Shown here piece by piece: positions 1-11,476 of a DNA stretch of 64,000 nt. The notes under the pieces are model-generated. The model did not search any database, was not told the DNA's origin, and saw only the letters and a program-made list of their open reading frames with translations. The translations under genes were made by a program, and so were the position numbers. The stretch's first letter is position 1. Every line of letters begins with the position of its first letter. This stretch comes from Bombyx mori (lineage: Eukaryota; Arthropoda; Insecta; Lepidoptera; Bombycidae), in the NCBI RefSeq assembly GCF_030269925.1, contig NC_085116.1, positions 5,890,001-5,954,000 on the forward strand. Direction: 5' to 3'.

Positions 1-1649
1 TCCTGATAATTTGTTTGTCGTAGCTAAGACACGAAAGCGTAGCAAAGAAACTAATTTTCGCATTTATCGTAAGATTTAATTTAATTTCTAAGCCTTGGGT
101 GGCCCTACGACTGCGAAAATTAGGTCACCTATTAAATCCTCTAACGCCTCTCTCTAATCGAAGTGCCTTTGTTTTAACCGTAACGTGGTAATTAGAAATT
201 TCACTGAGCATATTTGCATAACGAACTAACAAACGAATTTCCATTATGTAGTTTTAAATTTTTCTATTAAAGGACTATTTTAGTGTATTGCAAACTATCG
301 TTTCTATAAATTTATACATGCTATTACGACTACTGTTACTGTTAAACATATATCTTGGCATCAGAAGCAAAAAACCGAGATTTGTTGTTAGTTTTTTGTT
401 ATTTCTTGGGCCCGAACGTCTGGCCTAAAAATATAAAAATAATGCCTAAAAATAACATTAAATTTTATTTTTGGATCAATGAATGCAAACAATTTTACAT
501 CAAAGATGGTCGCTCATTACGCAGTTTGTGACTAGATATCATATGTATTATATCGTCTATCCAACCACAATGATTAAAACTCCTAACAAATTAAAATGTT
601 TACCTAAAACAATTTTATTGAAGTTACAGATATCCTTGTGCCCCTAGTAAGTATTTAGTTGTCAATATATTGCCTTTTTGATATTATTCTGAAATAGAAA
701 TGTTACTCATCGAAAGCTATCCATCTATAAATTTGGGTACTTCCGGAGCCCGCAATGTAAAGCAAACAAAACTTGGGGGTCAACAATAACGAACGTACTT
801 ATATCGCATTCATTGCGTCACGCGAATACCGACGCCCTCACTGAGCGCTCGCTGCGACTACTGACCATTGACTCTCATTGACCATAAGAAATGTTCTAAA
901 AACATTTTTCTTGAATTAAGTTAAATTTGTCAACCTAACGCTCTACCAAAGGGGATTGCCCACTCTCCATAGTGTGCTAGGCCCAAGATGGACATCAAAT
1001 ATTACTATAAAAATGTACTGATTCAAATTCTTAAATGTATTGGATATCTAAAAAATATATTGAAATTGACGCCACTATTATAAAAAATATAATAAAAATA
1101 AAAACTCGTTTTGAGGTTAATTTTCTATATAAATAAGTGTCGAATTGTGAGATACTTCAAGAACTTTTCTTTTCTTAATGTTTAAGATGTTCCTAATGTA
1201 TTTTTATCCAGTAGGGTATAAAAACACACTTAATTCTTTAAATATCTATATTTTCTTCATCTTCATACACAATTAGTATCATCTAAAAATAGCAAAGGAG
1301 AGCATATACACGGTTTTAAATCACGGTCAGGGTAAAACCACAATTTAAACAATGTTTTTTAGTCGTAGTATGAAACGTTATTGATAAAAGTAAAATAAAT
1401 CGAAGAAAAATCAAAACACATCCATTTTGTACGCAAGCACAACACCACAAGCAGCAAGCGAAGTGTCAGTCAGTCAGATTCAATTCAGTGTTGTCAGTAT
1501 AAAGAAACATAATTACATGAAATTCATATATCGATTATTTTTTTAAATAACCGATAATTGATTTATATATTAATTTTTTTTTACGAGTGTACATTATTTT
1601 TTATGTTTTTGTTTTAGTTATACATATTTAAATAACAATACTAGTAAAG
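1..1649. other. AT-rich non-coding stretch
   Basis: I see no exon, SINE or inverted-repeat element that I can support. A short CpG-richer patch lies around 780-870, without an open frame or a recognisable promoter motif. The rest is AT-rich with short homopolymers. Confidence 0.5.
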
Positions 1650-1795
1650 TTTTTTTTATTGCTTAGATGGGTGGACGAGCTCACAGCCACCCTGGTGTTG
1701 CTAAGTGGTTACTCGAGCCCACATACATCTACAACGTAAATGCGCCACCCACCTTGAGATATAAGTTCTAAGGTCTCAAGTATAGTTACAAGTTA
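1650..1795 (-). repeat. Bm1 SINE, 3' fragment
   Basis: It starts with a T-run (the A-tail in antisense), followed by the antisense Bm1 3' region: the gatgggtggacgagctcac block, the gagccca block and the ccacccaccttgagat block. Homology stops after the ggtctcaagtatagttac block, so the 5' half is missing. A 4-base insertion lies near ggtgttgctaag. Confidence 0.9.
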
Positions 1796-2420
1796 AAGTC
1801 CAATGGGTATGTCTTCGATGTTATTTTATGTGCATAAAATTCATTAAAATCGATTGATTAATGATAATACTTAAAATGATTTATTTATATGTTTTATTTA
1901 TATACTCAAAATATTTACTTTATAAGTAAAAGGTTTTGAAGCTGGCAATATTTTTCCCGCAAAAATAAAAATCCTTGTTTTTTCAATAGAGTTACTTTTT
2001 TTAAACTACTTATTGTAAACTGTAGTGGCCCTTATTTGCAAGAAAGTAAATGCATATTTATTTATGACAAAATTAATGCACTAAGTATTTTTTCTATAAT
2101 CTATTGTCCGCTTTGGGCCTAAAATGGGCCATCCCCTTTACAGTATGCATTCCACATAAAATGTATTATGACGAGTGGCTGTATCGTTAGCTAAAAGTTT
2201 ATTTATAAAAAGTTTCGGAAAATCATCATCCGTTAAAAACAAACCATGTATGTATATTATTGTTAATAAATAATAATAGACGAAAATAAAACGTAACGAA
2301 AAAATTAAATTAAAATGTTTATATTTCGGTCAAAGTAAGATACTTCCAACATGCACTCCAATATTTATGAACGTTAAAATAACGTTTGCATCTCACACAG
2401 ACCTAGAATGTAGAATTAAT
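1796..2420. other. AT-rich non-coding stretch
   Basis: Nothing recognised; AT-rich, with no coding frame that could not be chance. Confidence 0.5.
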
Positions 2421-2789
2421 TCAATTCGACAGACTATCCATGTCTCGTTTGAAGAAGGGTATGTCATAGCGCTCGGGAAACACCCTGGAGGAGAGTTCAT
2501 TCCAAAGTCGGATGATCCGTGGCAAAGAAGTTTTCTGGAAGCGCACGGTGGATGAACCCAGTGGTTCTAGGTAGTATGGATGAACTCCGGTGGCGGGCGG
2601 TGCGATGGTAAAAACGAGATGATGGGATCATCTCAAACAATTCCTCAGAGCATTCCTCATAGAAGATACGATACAAAATACAGAGAGAACCGAAGTCCCT
2701 TCGCAGACTCATAGGTATCAAACGATCCGTGAGAATGGTATTATCGACGATAGAAACGGCCCTTTTCTGTATGAAGTCAAATAGAAGTA
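2421..2789 (-). pseudogene. LINE ORF2 C-terminal remnant
   Basis: Read on the minus strand, the sequence resembles the C-terminal tail of a lepidopteran non-LTR reverse transcriptase. It first shows LRRDFGSLCILYRIFYEECS followed by RFYHRTARHR. After a frameshift near 2560 it continues with IRLWNELSSRVFP and FKRDMDSLSN and a stop at 2421-2423. That order (LRRDxGSLCxxYR, HRTARH, LWNELPxxVFP, FK) is typical of such tails in my experience of the family. It is 5'-truncated and frameshifted, so dead. The plus-strand frame at 2367-2555 is an antisense shadow. Confidence 0.7.
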
Positions 2790-2803
2790 GCTTAAACAAG
2801 GCT

Positions 2804-2912
2804 TTTTAGGCAGCGGCTTGGCTCTGCCCCTGGCTTTGCTGAAGTCCATGGGCGACGGTAACCACTCACCATCAGGTATGCTTGTCTGTATACAAGGGCA
2901 ATAAAAAAAAAA
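2804..2912 (+). repeat. Short SINE-like repeat, family C, copy 1
   Basis: Contains ggctctgcccctggctttgc, ccatgggcgacggtaacc, actcaccatcagg and a tail acaagggcaataaaaaa. Two further copies lie at 11393-11476 (+) and 61719-61831 (-). Its last 70 bases can be aligned with the Bm1 3' region (catgggc, ggtaacca, caggt, gctcgt, gcaataaa), which suggests a shared LINE-derived tail. Confidence 0.75.
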
Positions 2913-3330
2913 CGTATGGCACTCGGGAAGTGCCGCGGTAAAGCTTGCATAGCATTTTTTATCAACTTATGCAATTATAGTTAGACAGTGATAATTTAAT
3001 ATTAAAACAATAATAAAACAAGACCACGCTATATTAAACATTAATAAAAGCAAAACCTTAACTGTCCCCTTCACACTCATAAGCTAGACCGCGCGAGACA
3101 GAGATGGGCAGAATTTTCATGATGCGCATGCAGTGTGACGTCACGCCACGCGCTTATTCACAAACACTACACAAGCGCAACGTGTGAATGTGTTGAACGC
3201 GAGCTACATGGTAGACGGAGTGAGGGGTGTCAGGTTTTTTTCGTTACGGAATTTCATGATTTCGGTCGCCGCGCTCAAGGCCCACGATAAAATCTATGCA
3301 ATAGCTTAAAAACAATAAGTAATTTTAATA
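2913..3330 (+). repeat. Dispersed repeat family B, copy 1
   Basis: It matches, in reverse complement, the stretch at 56010-56690. Landmarks are ggcactcggg at the left, inverted repeats built on TTGCATAG / CTATGCAA near both ends (about 2943 and 3293), a CRE-like TGACGTCA around 3135, and gttgaacgcgagctacatgg near 3195. The inverted ends suggest a non-autonomous DNA transposon. This copy lacks the 263-bp insertion carried by copy 2, so it serves as the empty site for that insertion. Confidence 0.75.
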
Positions 3331-4409
3331 AATATCTTCGTAAGCAAACGATAAATAGTTTCCCTAAACGCTGAGGTGTCTCGTGACTGATCCACTGTAC
3401 CTGTCTATAAAAAAGGAAAGAAACCTATTTTCACGCACTGTGATTGCTATACCTGAAGCAGAAAATTTGCTCCTAGGTACATTCTCTGTTCCGAAAAGGC
3501 TCACAATATTTGTCTATCAAAACTAGTGCAGCTTATACTGGATTTTGGCTTGAACAAATATATTTATTTATTAGTTTTGGATAGTAATGTATTAGTACAT
3601 CCAAGTCGCAGTGACTGTTAGGTCTACAGTCGTTGAGGCTGTCAATAACAATGACAAACGATTTGACGTTGACTCAGCAAATAGATGATCTGCGGCTTCG
3701 AAATAGGGTTCGTTACCCTCTGCGTCTAAGAACTCAACAAGATAAATACATTGGTTGAAGCCCGCAAATTTTCGTGCTGATGTTTATCGGGAAGGAACAT
3801 AATAAACACCCAAACGGATCCAAAAGGATTCAAAGGGATGTTTGTTATACAAAAAAAAAAATACATCAAAGTCATTCAGTTCGGAATCTGTGATGTTGTT
3901 TACGGAACGCACGTGCATTTTCGAAATCCAGTCTTGTACCATGACGTAAACCTAGCGTACGATTGGAAGGAATTTACACAGAGCAGCTTCCTATGTTTCG
4001 TATCGAATCCGAAATAAAATAAAGTATGACGTTTCAGTTCGGGCCGGCGTTCTCTCGATTCTATCAACATCGACACGTAATAAACGTCGGCTTTAAGACT
4101 TTGTTAGTTTATCTGTGGACATAATTTATGAATGCGGCTTGTGTGTTAGACTCCGTTCTGGTAATTACATACAGCAGGCGGTTAACTCCCGCCGTTGCTA
4201 TATTATTTAGTTAACAGTGATTTTTTTGACATATTTTAAATTTAATTTGTATTTGTATGTAAGAATGAATCTGGTTTATGAAAAAAAAAAAAACGAGTTT
4301 CGGTTAAGAAGCAATGTAATATATTTTTTACCAGCGCAGTACAGATGATCTCATACACGTGCTATGTGTCTGTTGATATCAAGGAAAGTACATAATATCA
4401 TCTAATTAC
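3331..4409. other. Non-coding stretch
   Basis: No supported gene or repeat recognised. Poly-A runs lie at 3851 and 4281. Confidence 0.45.
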
Positions 4410-4622
4410 TTTTTTTTTATTATTTAGATGGGTGGACGAGCTCACAGCCCACCTAGTGTTAAGTGGTTACTGGAGCCCATAGACATCTACAACGTAAATG
4501 CGTCACCCACCTTGAGACATGAGTTCTAAGGTCTCAGTATAGTTACAACAGCTGGCCCCACCCTTCAAACCGAAACGCATTACTGCTTCACGGCAGAAAT
4601 AGGCAGAGTGGTGGTATCACTT
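4410..4622 (-). repeat. Bm1 SINE, 5'-truncated
   Basis: T-run, then antisense Bm1 from the tail through gagcccatagacatctac, gccccacccttcaaaccg (here with small changes) and ggcagagtggtggtatcac. The 5' half is absent. Confidence 0.9.
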
Positions 4623-4911
4623 TCTAACGCAATTCTAGTTTAAAATAAAGGCATTAATAATTGCATTATTTTCCTTATCAATTCAATGCAAATTAGGATT
4701 ATTTTTCGTGCACATACATTCCGTTAAAAAAGTATTGGGAATGGATGGTTTGGTTATGGTTCCAAGCGATTTTTTTAGTTTTTCTTGTTGTTGTTAGATT
4801 GGTATAGCTGTCTTCCATTTTGGCGCAGAATTTCAGTTACACCTGTCATTCAAACTAAACACAGTGTATTTTTAGTTATATCATTATGTAGTGTGAATTG
4901 CGAATTTCATA

Positions 4912-5113
4912 ATGGATAAAAAGGTCGAACAAAAAGACTGTGAAATTTTGCATAACCAATGGAATTTCGTGTTCGGGGTCATTGAAAATGTTACAGTCTG
5001 CTTACGGTGAATCGATTTTTATCAAAAACGTGTGTTTATAAGCGATACAAAGCGTTCCAAAGAGGTCGAGATGTGATGGAAGAATCTCTTTGCTCTAGTA
5101 GGCCATCATCCTC
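4912..5113 (+). pseudogene. mariner transposase N-terminal remnant
   Basis: An ATG at 4912 opens MDKKVEQKDCEI, the usual start of a mariner transposase. After frameshifts it is followed by MLQSAYGES, then YKRYKAFQRGRDVMEE and SLCSSRPSSS, the order seen in the helix-turn-helix region of mariner transposases (…YGES…YKW(H)KRFKxGRxxxEDxxRxGRPS). The reading frame is broken at least twice and the rest of the transposase is missing; a family D repeat follows directly. It is an inactive fossil. No terminal inverted repeat was identified. Confidence 0.65.
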
Positions 5114-5215
5114 TTTTTTTTATGATTGAAGGATCACTGGTGGCCCTGAGGCCTTTCCAGTTTCACCAGGACAGGTGGGCGAGCAAAGGCTCAGCCAGGA
5201 GCTAAAATACCTGTG
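5114..5215 (+). repeat. Dispersed repeat family D, 5' fragment
   Basis: Carries gattgaaggatcactggtgg, ggcctttccagtttcacc, aggacaggtgggcgagcaaa and ggctcagccaggag. Other copies: 19608-19804, 37988-38380, 46963-47340 and 54519-54690. Only the first 100 bases of the family are present here. Confidence 0.8.
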
Positions 5216-5347
5216 CGCTGATGCATTAATGACGTAGGATCGACTTAAATGCAACCGTCCAGCTTTTTTGTGGCACGACATTCGATAGACAACCGCACAA
5301 AGCGCCGTTAACAATATAAACAAACAACGGACAGACAACCGTTTAAA

Positions 5348-5800
5348 GTCGTCGTGGCCTAAAGGATAAGACGTCCGGTGCATTCGTGTGTAGCGATGCA
5401 CCGGTGTTCGAATCCCGCAGGCGGGTACCAATTTTTCTAATGAAATACTTACTCAACAAATGTTCACGATTGACTTCCACGGTGAAGGAATAACATCGTC
5501 TAATAAAAATCAAACCCGCAAAATTATAATTTGCGTAATCACTGGTGGTAGGACCTCTTGGGAGTCCGCACGGGTAGGTACCACCACCCCGCCTATTTCC
5601 GCCGTGAAGCAGTAATGCGTTTCGGTTCGAAGGGTGGGGTAGCCGTTGTCACTATACTGAGATCTTAGAACTTATATCTCAAGGTGGGTGGCGCATTTAC
5701 GTTGTAGATGTCTATGGGCTCCAGTAATCACTTAACACCAGGTGGGCTGTGAGCTCGTCCACCCATCTAAGCAATAAAAAAAAAATAAAAAAAAAAAAAC
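5348..5800 (+). repeat. Bm1 SINE, full length with tRNA-like head
   Basis: The head contains pol III promoter boxes: box A TGGCCTAAAGG at 5355-5365 and box B GTTCGAATCCC at 5406-5416. The body follows (ttcacgattgacttccacgg, actggtggtaggacctcttg, gcctatttccgccgtgaagc, ctcaaggtgggtggcgcatt) and the copy ends in gcaataaaaa plus an A-rich tail. It is the most complete copy in the window and a good reference for the others. Confidence 0.95.
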
Positions 5801-5840
5801 CAATAACCCGGTTCATGTTTTGTAATTTGACGTAACATTT

Positions 5841-6084
5841 ACTGGTGGTAGGACCTCTTGTGAGTCCGCACGGGTAGGTACCACCGCCCCGCCTATTTCT
5901 GCCGTGAAGCAGTAATGCGTTTCGGTTTGAAGGGTGGGGCAGCCGTTGTGACTATACTGAGACCTTAGAACTATATCTCAAGGTGTGTGGCGCATTTACG
6001 TTGTAGATGTCTATGGGCTCCAGTAACCACTTAACACCAGGTGGGCTGTGAGCTCGTCCACCCATCTAAGCAACAAAAAAAAAC
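5841..6084 (+). repeat. Bm1 SINE, headless, with flanking duplication
   Basis: Starts at actggtggtaggacc, the same internal position at which most headless copies start, and ends in caacaaaaaaaaa. The flanks repeat: 5805-5840 and 6085-6118 both read ccc(g/a)gttcatgttttgtaat and on to aacattt with few differences. That is compatible with a long target-site duplication. Confidence 0.93.
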
Positions 6085-6118
6085 CCAGTTCATGTTTTGT
6101 AATTTAACGTAACATTTT

Positions 6119-6650
6119 TTTCAAATTCGGGCATTCAAAATACTGACAACAGTTGACATTTGTAATTATAAACTTCGTGATCTGCTACATAAGAAACACA
6201 TAGTATAGCTATATACGTAAAAGGTTACGGTTCATATTATAAGTTCTGAAATCGCACAGGTCTCGGATTAAATTAATTTTCATTAACACCTACGAAAAGT
6301 TATTTGCAGTATAAATATTTAATGTCGTATTTATCAAAAGTTTTAGAAACCCATTATTTTGTTCGTAAAGGTTATTAGTAAAGAATTATATAATGTTTGA
6401 ACCGACGACGGATTAAAACGAAACTTTCGTATGAAAATTTAAGCCTTTCCTCTTTATAACATAGTCACTCACTGTATTATTGTAGCTTTTAATTAGTCTA
6501 CAACTTTCTTATACCTACATTTGCGGCAGAGCGCTATTTTGTATCTTCAGGGGTTGCAGATTAGAGAAATTGAGCATTACACATGCTTTTGACGTTATTT
6601 GTTTACTGCTCACTAGCTTTTAACATTGTTATACCTAGTTGATGAATGAA
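6119..6650. other. Non-coding stretch
   Basis: AT-rich; nothing recognised. Confidence 0.5.
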
Positions 6651-7066
6651 GTCGTCGTGGCCTAAAGGATAAGACGTCCGGTGCATTCGTGTTGAGCGAT
6701 GCACCGGTCCCATCCGGTCGAATCCCAGGCGGGTACCAATTTTTCTAATAAAATACGTATTCAACAAATGTTCACGATTGACTTCCACGGTGAAGGAATA
6801 ACATCGTGTAATAAAAATCAAATCCGAAAAATTATAATTTGCGTAATTACTGAAGGTAGGACCGCTTGTGAGTCCGCGCGGGTAGGTACCACCGCCCTAC
6901 CTATTTCTGCCCTGAAGTAGTAATGCGCTTCCGTTTGAAGGGTAGAGCAACCGTTGTAATTATACTGAAACCTTAGAACTTATATCTCAAGGTGCATTTA
7001 CGTTGTAGATGCTTATGGGCTCCAGTAACCACTTAACACCACAATCGAAGCAATAAATAAAAAAAG
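6651..7066 (+). repeat. Bm1 SINE with tRNA-like head, 3' deleted
   Basis: The head begins gtcgtcgtggcctaaagg. The box B region is disturbed (ccggtcccatccggtcgaat). The body is Bm1-like, but the ggtggg and gtgggctgtgagctcgtcc blocks near the 3' end are missing. Tail caataaataaaaaaag. Confidence 0.92.
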
Positions 7067-7506
7067 TACATTGATGTCTTAATCTTCCCTTTTTTATGAC
7101 GATCACAAACGATTTATTTTTAAGCGCATTCTATATTAGCTTGACCTATATATTACTTTGTATGTGTGTAACGCATTCATTATAATCATAATGTGTGTAA
7201 AACAAAACACCAGTTTGGGAATTAAAGTAGTAGTACCTTCATCTAACACAGTATGTATGGTATAATAATTTCCGTTCATAAAATTATTGTTGTACCCACT
7301 TTGAGTATTAAAATTGAAACTTATGTTACCTACATCTTCAGAGCTTACGAAGCTTAAACTTAGACGGTTAAGCGATTTACATGAATTAATGTGAACTCGT
7401 GAATATCGTACTATTCGGATTAAATTGATTCTATTTAAAACGATCTGATGATCGTATTCTTGTTAAATGAACACTAAAAATTTATATTTGTGTGTGCGCG
7501 TTTCTA

Positions 7507-8096
7507 TCTATGCCATCCCAGTACATTTTTGAAAATTTGATGTATGTTCGTAAACATATTGAGGAGTTTCCTAAACAGTCGGACATACATAATAGAAATA
7601 CTAGGAACAAACATAAGCTTGTTGTGCCGATGAGTAGGTTACATAAGATACGAAATTCATTCGGGTGTTTGTCTGTGCGCCTGTATAACAAAATCGCACA
7701 AGATGTTCAGAACCTACATATACATAGGTTTAAGAAAACTATTAAAGATCATCTGTGCAATAAAGCTTACTATAAAGTCAATGATTATCTAGAAGATTGC
7801 ACAAAGTGGGAATGAGTTGCTCGCTCCAGGCATTTCAATATTGTAGTAATTGTTACGTTATAATACTCATTATATAAAATTCATATTAAAAAAAAAAACG
7901 AATATTAAAAAATTAATAAATAATAATTTCATATGTAAAAAAAAAAGACATGCCCGCTGAGTTTCTTGCCAATTCTTCTCAGGACGGAGGCTAGTTCTTG
8001 TGAATTGGCGGTAGTTCTTTTGAAGTTCAACAAGTATGTACTTTCATTTATGTTGAATAAAATTTTTTTGATTTGATTTATTTGATTTTTAATAGA
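7507..8096 (+). pseudogene. 5'-truncated LINE, reverse transcriptase C-terminus
   Basis: The frame from about 7510 to 7815 encodes the last 100 residues of a non-LTR retrotransposon polymerase: PSQYIFENLMYVRKHIEEFP, then LSVRLYNKI, ending LEDCTKWE and a stop. It is nearly identical to the C-terminus of the second copy at 12460-13687 (-). The 3' untranslated part runs to a GATTTGATTT-type tail near 8070-8096, as in CR1/jockey-like LINEs. Homology with the other copy starts abruptly at ctatgccatcccagtac, so the 5' end was lost on insertion. Confidence 0.85.
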
Positions 8097-8400
8097 ACTA
8101 GATGATGACCGAGCTTTGCTCGGTATATTTTTTTTTTGATAAACGCCATCTTGTTGTGTCTTTAAAGCAGTTGGTTGCTCTGAATTAAGAAAAATAGTAT
8201 TATTATTCGCCAATAGAGGTCGGGAAGAGTCATAAAGTTGATTATTGATAAAGTTGATTATTGAAAACATGAATAAAACAACATTTTCTGGAAATAAATC
8301 GTAGCTAGATCGATTTATCGCCCCCGAAATCCTCTGTATACTAAATTTTAGGAAAATCGTCGGAGACGTTTCCGAGATTCAGATTATATATGTCGGCGCA
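8097..8400. repeat. Degenerate dispersed repeat
   Basis: Begins with actagatgatgaccgagctt followed by tgctcggta, a phrase that resembles the start of the repeats at 10585 and 15455 (actagcgacccgcc). I cannot define its ends. Confidence 0.35.
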
Positions 8401-8660
8401 GCGGTAGGGATGGCTGAGCGGTAGGTTCCGTCATCACTCGTATTCGATTGAACTCAGTTTAGTCAATAAAACTTTTCAATAATAATTATTGAAACTCAAC
8501 ACACACAACTCTCACAATGACAGGATAAACCGACAGTTTCGTTGCACATACCGACATACCGACAGACCGACTGACTGACTGACTGACTTACTGTCAGAGA
8601 CTCGCTGACTGAGACGGACGGAATGACTGTCTGACACGGAATGCCACGACTCTGTCCACG
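8401..8660. repeat. Simple repeat (GACT)n with tRNA-like stretch
   Basis: A GACTGACTGACTGACT run lies at about 8567-8590 amid ccgacagaccgac repeats. Just before it (8408-8455), ggatggctgagcgg and ttcgattgaac resemble boxes A and B of a leucine/serine tRNA. A folded tRNA cannot be drawn, so this looks at best like the head of an old SINE. Confidence 0.4.
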
Positions 8661-9915
8661 TACCGCCATTTTATACTGTGGTGTTACGGAGTCTACCCTT
8701 CATTTTGTGATATTTATCAAAACAACATTTCTTCATTTAAAATAATAATCAAAACCACCGTCTTAATATTACTAAAAGTCGTTATCCACGACAACTACAA
8801 GTCGTTATCCACGACATATATATCTACAAGAATTGCCCATTTAAAGGCATAAGATAGTGCATTTTGCTCAAATAATTGATGTTTCTGAAGTAGTACTAAA
8901 TACAGAATTCAACGGGAATGAAATTATTATGAAAAAACAGAAAAACGAATTCAATGTGGTATTTTCATATCTTGGTATTTGAAAATCTAAATCTTAGTGT
9001 AAATGCTTACAACAATAAAATCTAAATCATAGAAGCGAACATAGATTAGGTAAAAGAAACAGTAAGTGCAGAAACAGAAAAGTCTTACCCTATGGCACGT
9101 TCCAATGATTTATGGAGATACAACCTAAGGTGTTGAAGTCATCGTAAATATCATGCCAAATCCCTATGCAGCATGATAAGGTTGTGAGATAATGGCAAAG
9201 AGAACAAGAAACAACTTAGAAGGTGTAATTGTAATATACAATTACCTTTTCCTTTTTTTTTATTGTATACTTGGGTAAACGATTTCAATTTCGTAAGTAC
9301 TCGGTGTTCAATTTAAGAAAAAAAAAATTGCATGATTCCTTCCACCCATCTTTAGTCTATGGTTTACTTATCAAGTACCTACTTGTGTGGGTACATAATA
9401 TGTCACACCAACAGTAATTATGCATTTATTATATTTTTTTAATCGATATTACCCTATCATCATGGAAGTCTTTCACTAACGAATATAAATTATATATGTT
9501 TCCTTAGAAAGTAGTCGCTTCGCTTGATTCAGATACCAGACGTCATATCCTATAATCAAAGCTTACCGGTAGCCGTGGCGCTTAAATTAAATACGTCAGA
9601 GCCACAAATTCGATAAACAAAAAAACATCAATCAAACACTATTCGAGTTTGCAAAATCAATCATACTCAGGTTTCAAAATCACGTTTGCCCTTGAAATAA
9701 TCGAATAGGCAACATCATAATCGACTTCAACGCCTCCAATCATAAACAGACTGTCATAGAAGCATCCGTCGCTACGTGCCGGTTGAATGTTTACGTTTCA
9801 TTAAATGTGCAGACCCCCTTATGACTCAGCGAACGCGATGCGCGATGTTTACAGCGTGAATTTCTTACAGCCCTGTAGTAGTACAACTTTGATGTTTGTT
9901 TCCCACGTAATCATA
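8661..9915. other. Non-coding stretch
   Basis: Nothing recognised except a 15-base direct duplication near 8780 and 8801 (aagtcgttatccacgac). AT-rich. Confidence 0.5.
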
Positions 9916-10173
9916 ATTTTTTTTTTTATTGCTAGGTGAGTGGACGAGCTCACAGCCCATCTGATATTAAGTGGTTACTGGAGCCCATAGACATTTACGA
10001 TGTAAATGCGCCACCCACCTTGAGATATAAGTTCTAAGGTCTCAAGTATAGTTACAACGGCTGCCCCACCCTTCAAACCGAAACGCATTACTGCTTCACG
10101 GCAGAAAGAGGCAGGGTGGTGGTACCTACCCGCGCGGACTCACAAGAGGTCCTACCACCAGTAATAATTTGAA
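9916..10173 (-). repeat. Bm1 SINE, headless
   Basis: T-run, then the complete antisense 3' half of Bm1 up to cctaccaccagta, the same breakpoint as other headless copies. Confidence 0.95.
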
Positions 10174-10584
10174 TCGAAGCCGGCTTGAGCATAAATTCGG
10201 TGATAGGAATTGCCTACGAATCGCCCATTCTTTATCCGGGTGTCGTGGCTGGTGAGATACAACAGGTACGCGTAAATTTTCAACGAAAATAATTTATCTC
10301 TTGCCGGCGTATTTTACCATTAAGTGATGTTTCATTGACATTAGATTCATTTGTCTTCCAGCGTTGATATGTATTGCAGATTCCGCTTAGACTGATGATA
10401 ACGGTTTGTTAACTAAATGCGAAAGTAACGGGCAATTGAAAATATTTTACATGGTGTTTATTGTAATATATTGTGTTAATTAACATTGACTGCCTACACA
10501 CTACACGCTCTCTCTAGCTTAAATTATTAAACCGCTGACTATTTCTCGTAATTTACCAACAGAACTTCTGTTTTTATTACCCAC

Positions 10585-11215
10585 TAGCGACCCGCCTTCG
10601 CTTCGCTTCGGGAACTGTAATTTATTACTGATCTTATTGAATATCCTTTTATACAAATCTGGTCCTGACACGTAACAAACAAAAAATCTAATCTTTCCTC
10701 TTCTTATATTAACGATTCACATTGTTCACTAATAGATATATGCTGTCAAGGGCTTTTTGTAGTACTATTTGAGATAAACATTTCCATTTTATATTATATA
10801 CGTGTAACTCTAACGGTTTTTGTGGCACACGCAAAAATAAGTCGCAGATGGCAGTTTTTTTTTCTTCTCACTGGACACTTTTCGTTATATTTTGGGTAAT
10901 TCACACTATATTTTTTTTAAATTACAGCCTATTTGCTATTCTGGTGAGTAAGCTTAGTGACATATGTATTTATTTATATCAAATCCACAGCCTAAAAAAT
11001 AAGTTTCAAGCTTTTAGCTCTAAATATGAAGATACAATTTTTCATCCCCCCTTTCAACCCTTTTCGAATTAAAAAGTAGTCTAACTATGTCCTTTCTCGT
11101 GCTCTAGTCTATCTGTGTACCAAATTTCATTTAAATCGGTTCAGTAGTTTTAGCGTGAAAACGCGACAGACAGGCAGTTACTTTCACATTTATAATACTA
11201 AGTAAGTATGGACAT
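10585..11215 (+). repeat. Dispersed repeat, actagcgacccgcc family
   Basis: Left end actagcgacccgccttcgct. Towards the right end it has accaaatttcatttaaatcg and gttcagtagttttagcg, ending with cacatttataatactaagta. Related pieces lie at 14735-15175 and 15455-15672. Such end phrases are widespread in lepidopteran genomes in non-autonomous mobile repeats; I cannot assign the class from sequence alone. Confidence 0.6.
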
Positions 11216-11392
11216 GGACTTTTAACAAAATAATTACTATGATTTGAATCTATAATAAATACTTAATATATTTTTTTTCGCTGTTTGGTCTAAAGCATCT
11301 TTTTTAAATATCTTTTGACACTAAAATTAGCCAGATGGTGGTGTTTTCCTAATAAAGTTTATATTAAATGTTTATATTATATAATTAATTAA

Positions 11393-11476
11393 ATGGCATT
11401 GGTAAGGTCCATGGGCGACGGTAACTACTCACCATTAGGTGTACCGTATGCTCGTCTGCTACAAGGGCAATAAAAA
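11393..11476 (+). repeat. SINE-like repeat, family C, copy 2
   Basis: ccatgggcgacggtaac, actcaccattaggtg and tgctcgtctgctacaagggc plus caataaaa. Truncated at the 5' side relative to copy 1. Confidence 0.75.

Noticed and set aside
2367..2555. Plus-strand 62-codon frame
   Set aside because: It lies antisense to a LINE polymerase remnant read clearly on the minus strand.
5348..5420. tRNA-like sequence with boxes A and B (also at 6651, 12130, 35571 and 29620-29690)
   Set aside because: These are heads of Bm1 SINEs, followed by the Bm1 body; they are not tRNA genes.
6603..6920. Frames on both strands across Bm1
   Set aside because: Shadows of SINE sequence; the same peptides recur at every Bm1 copy.
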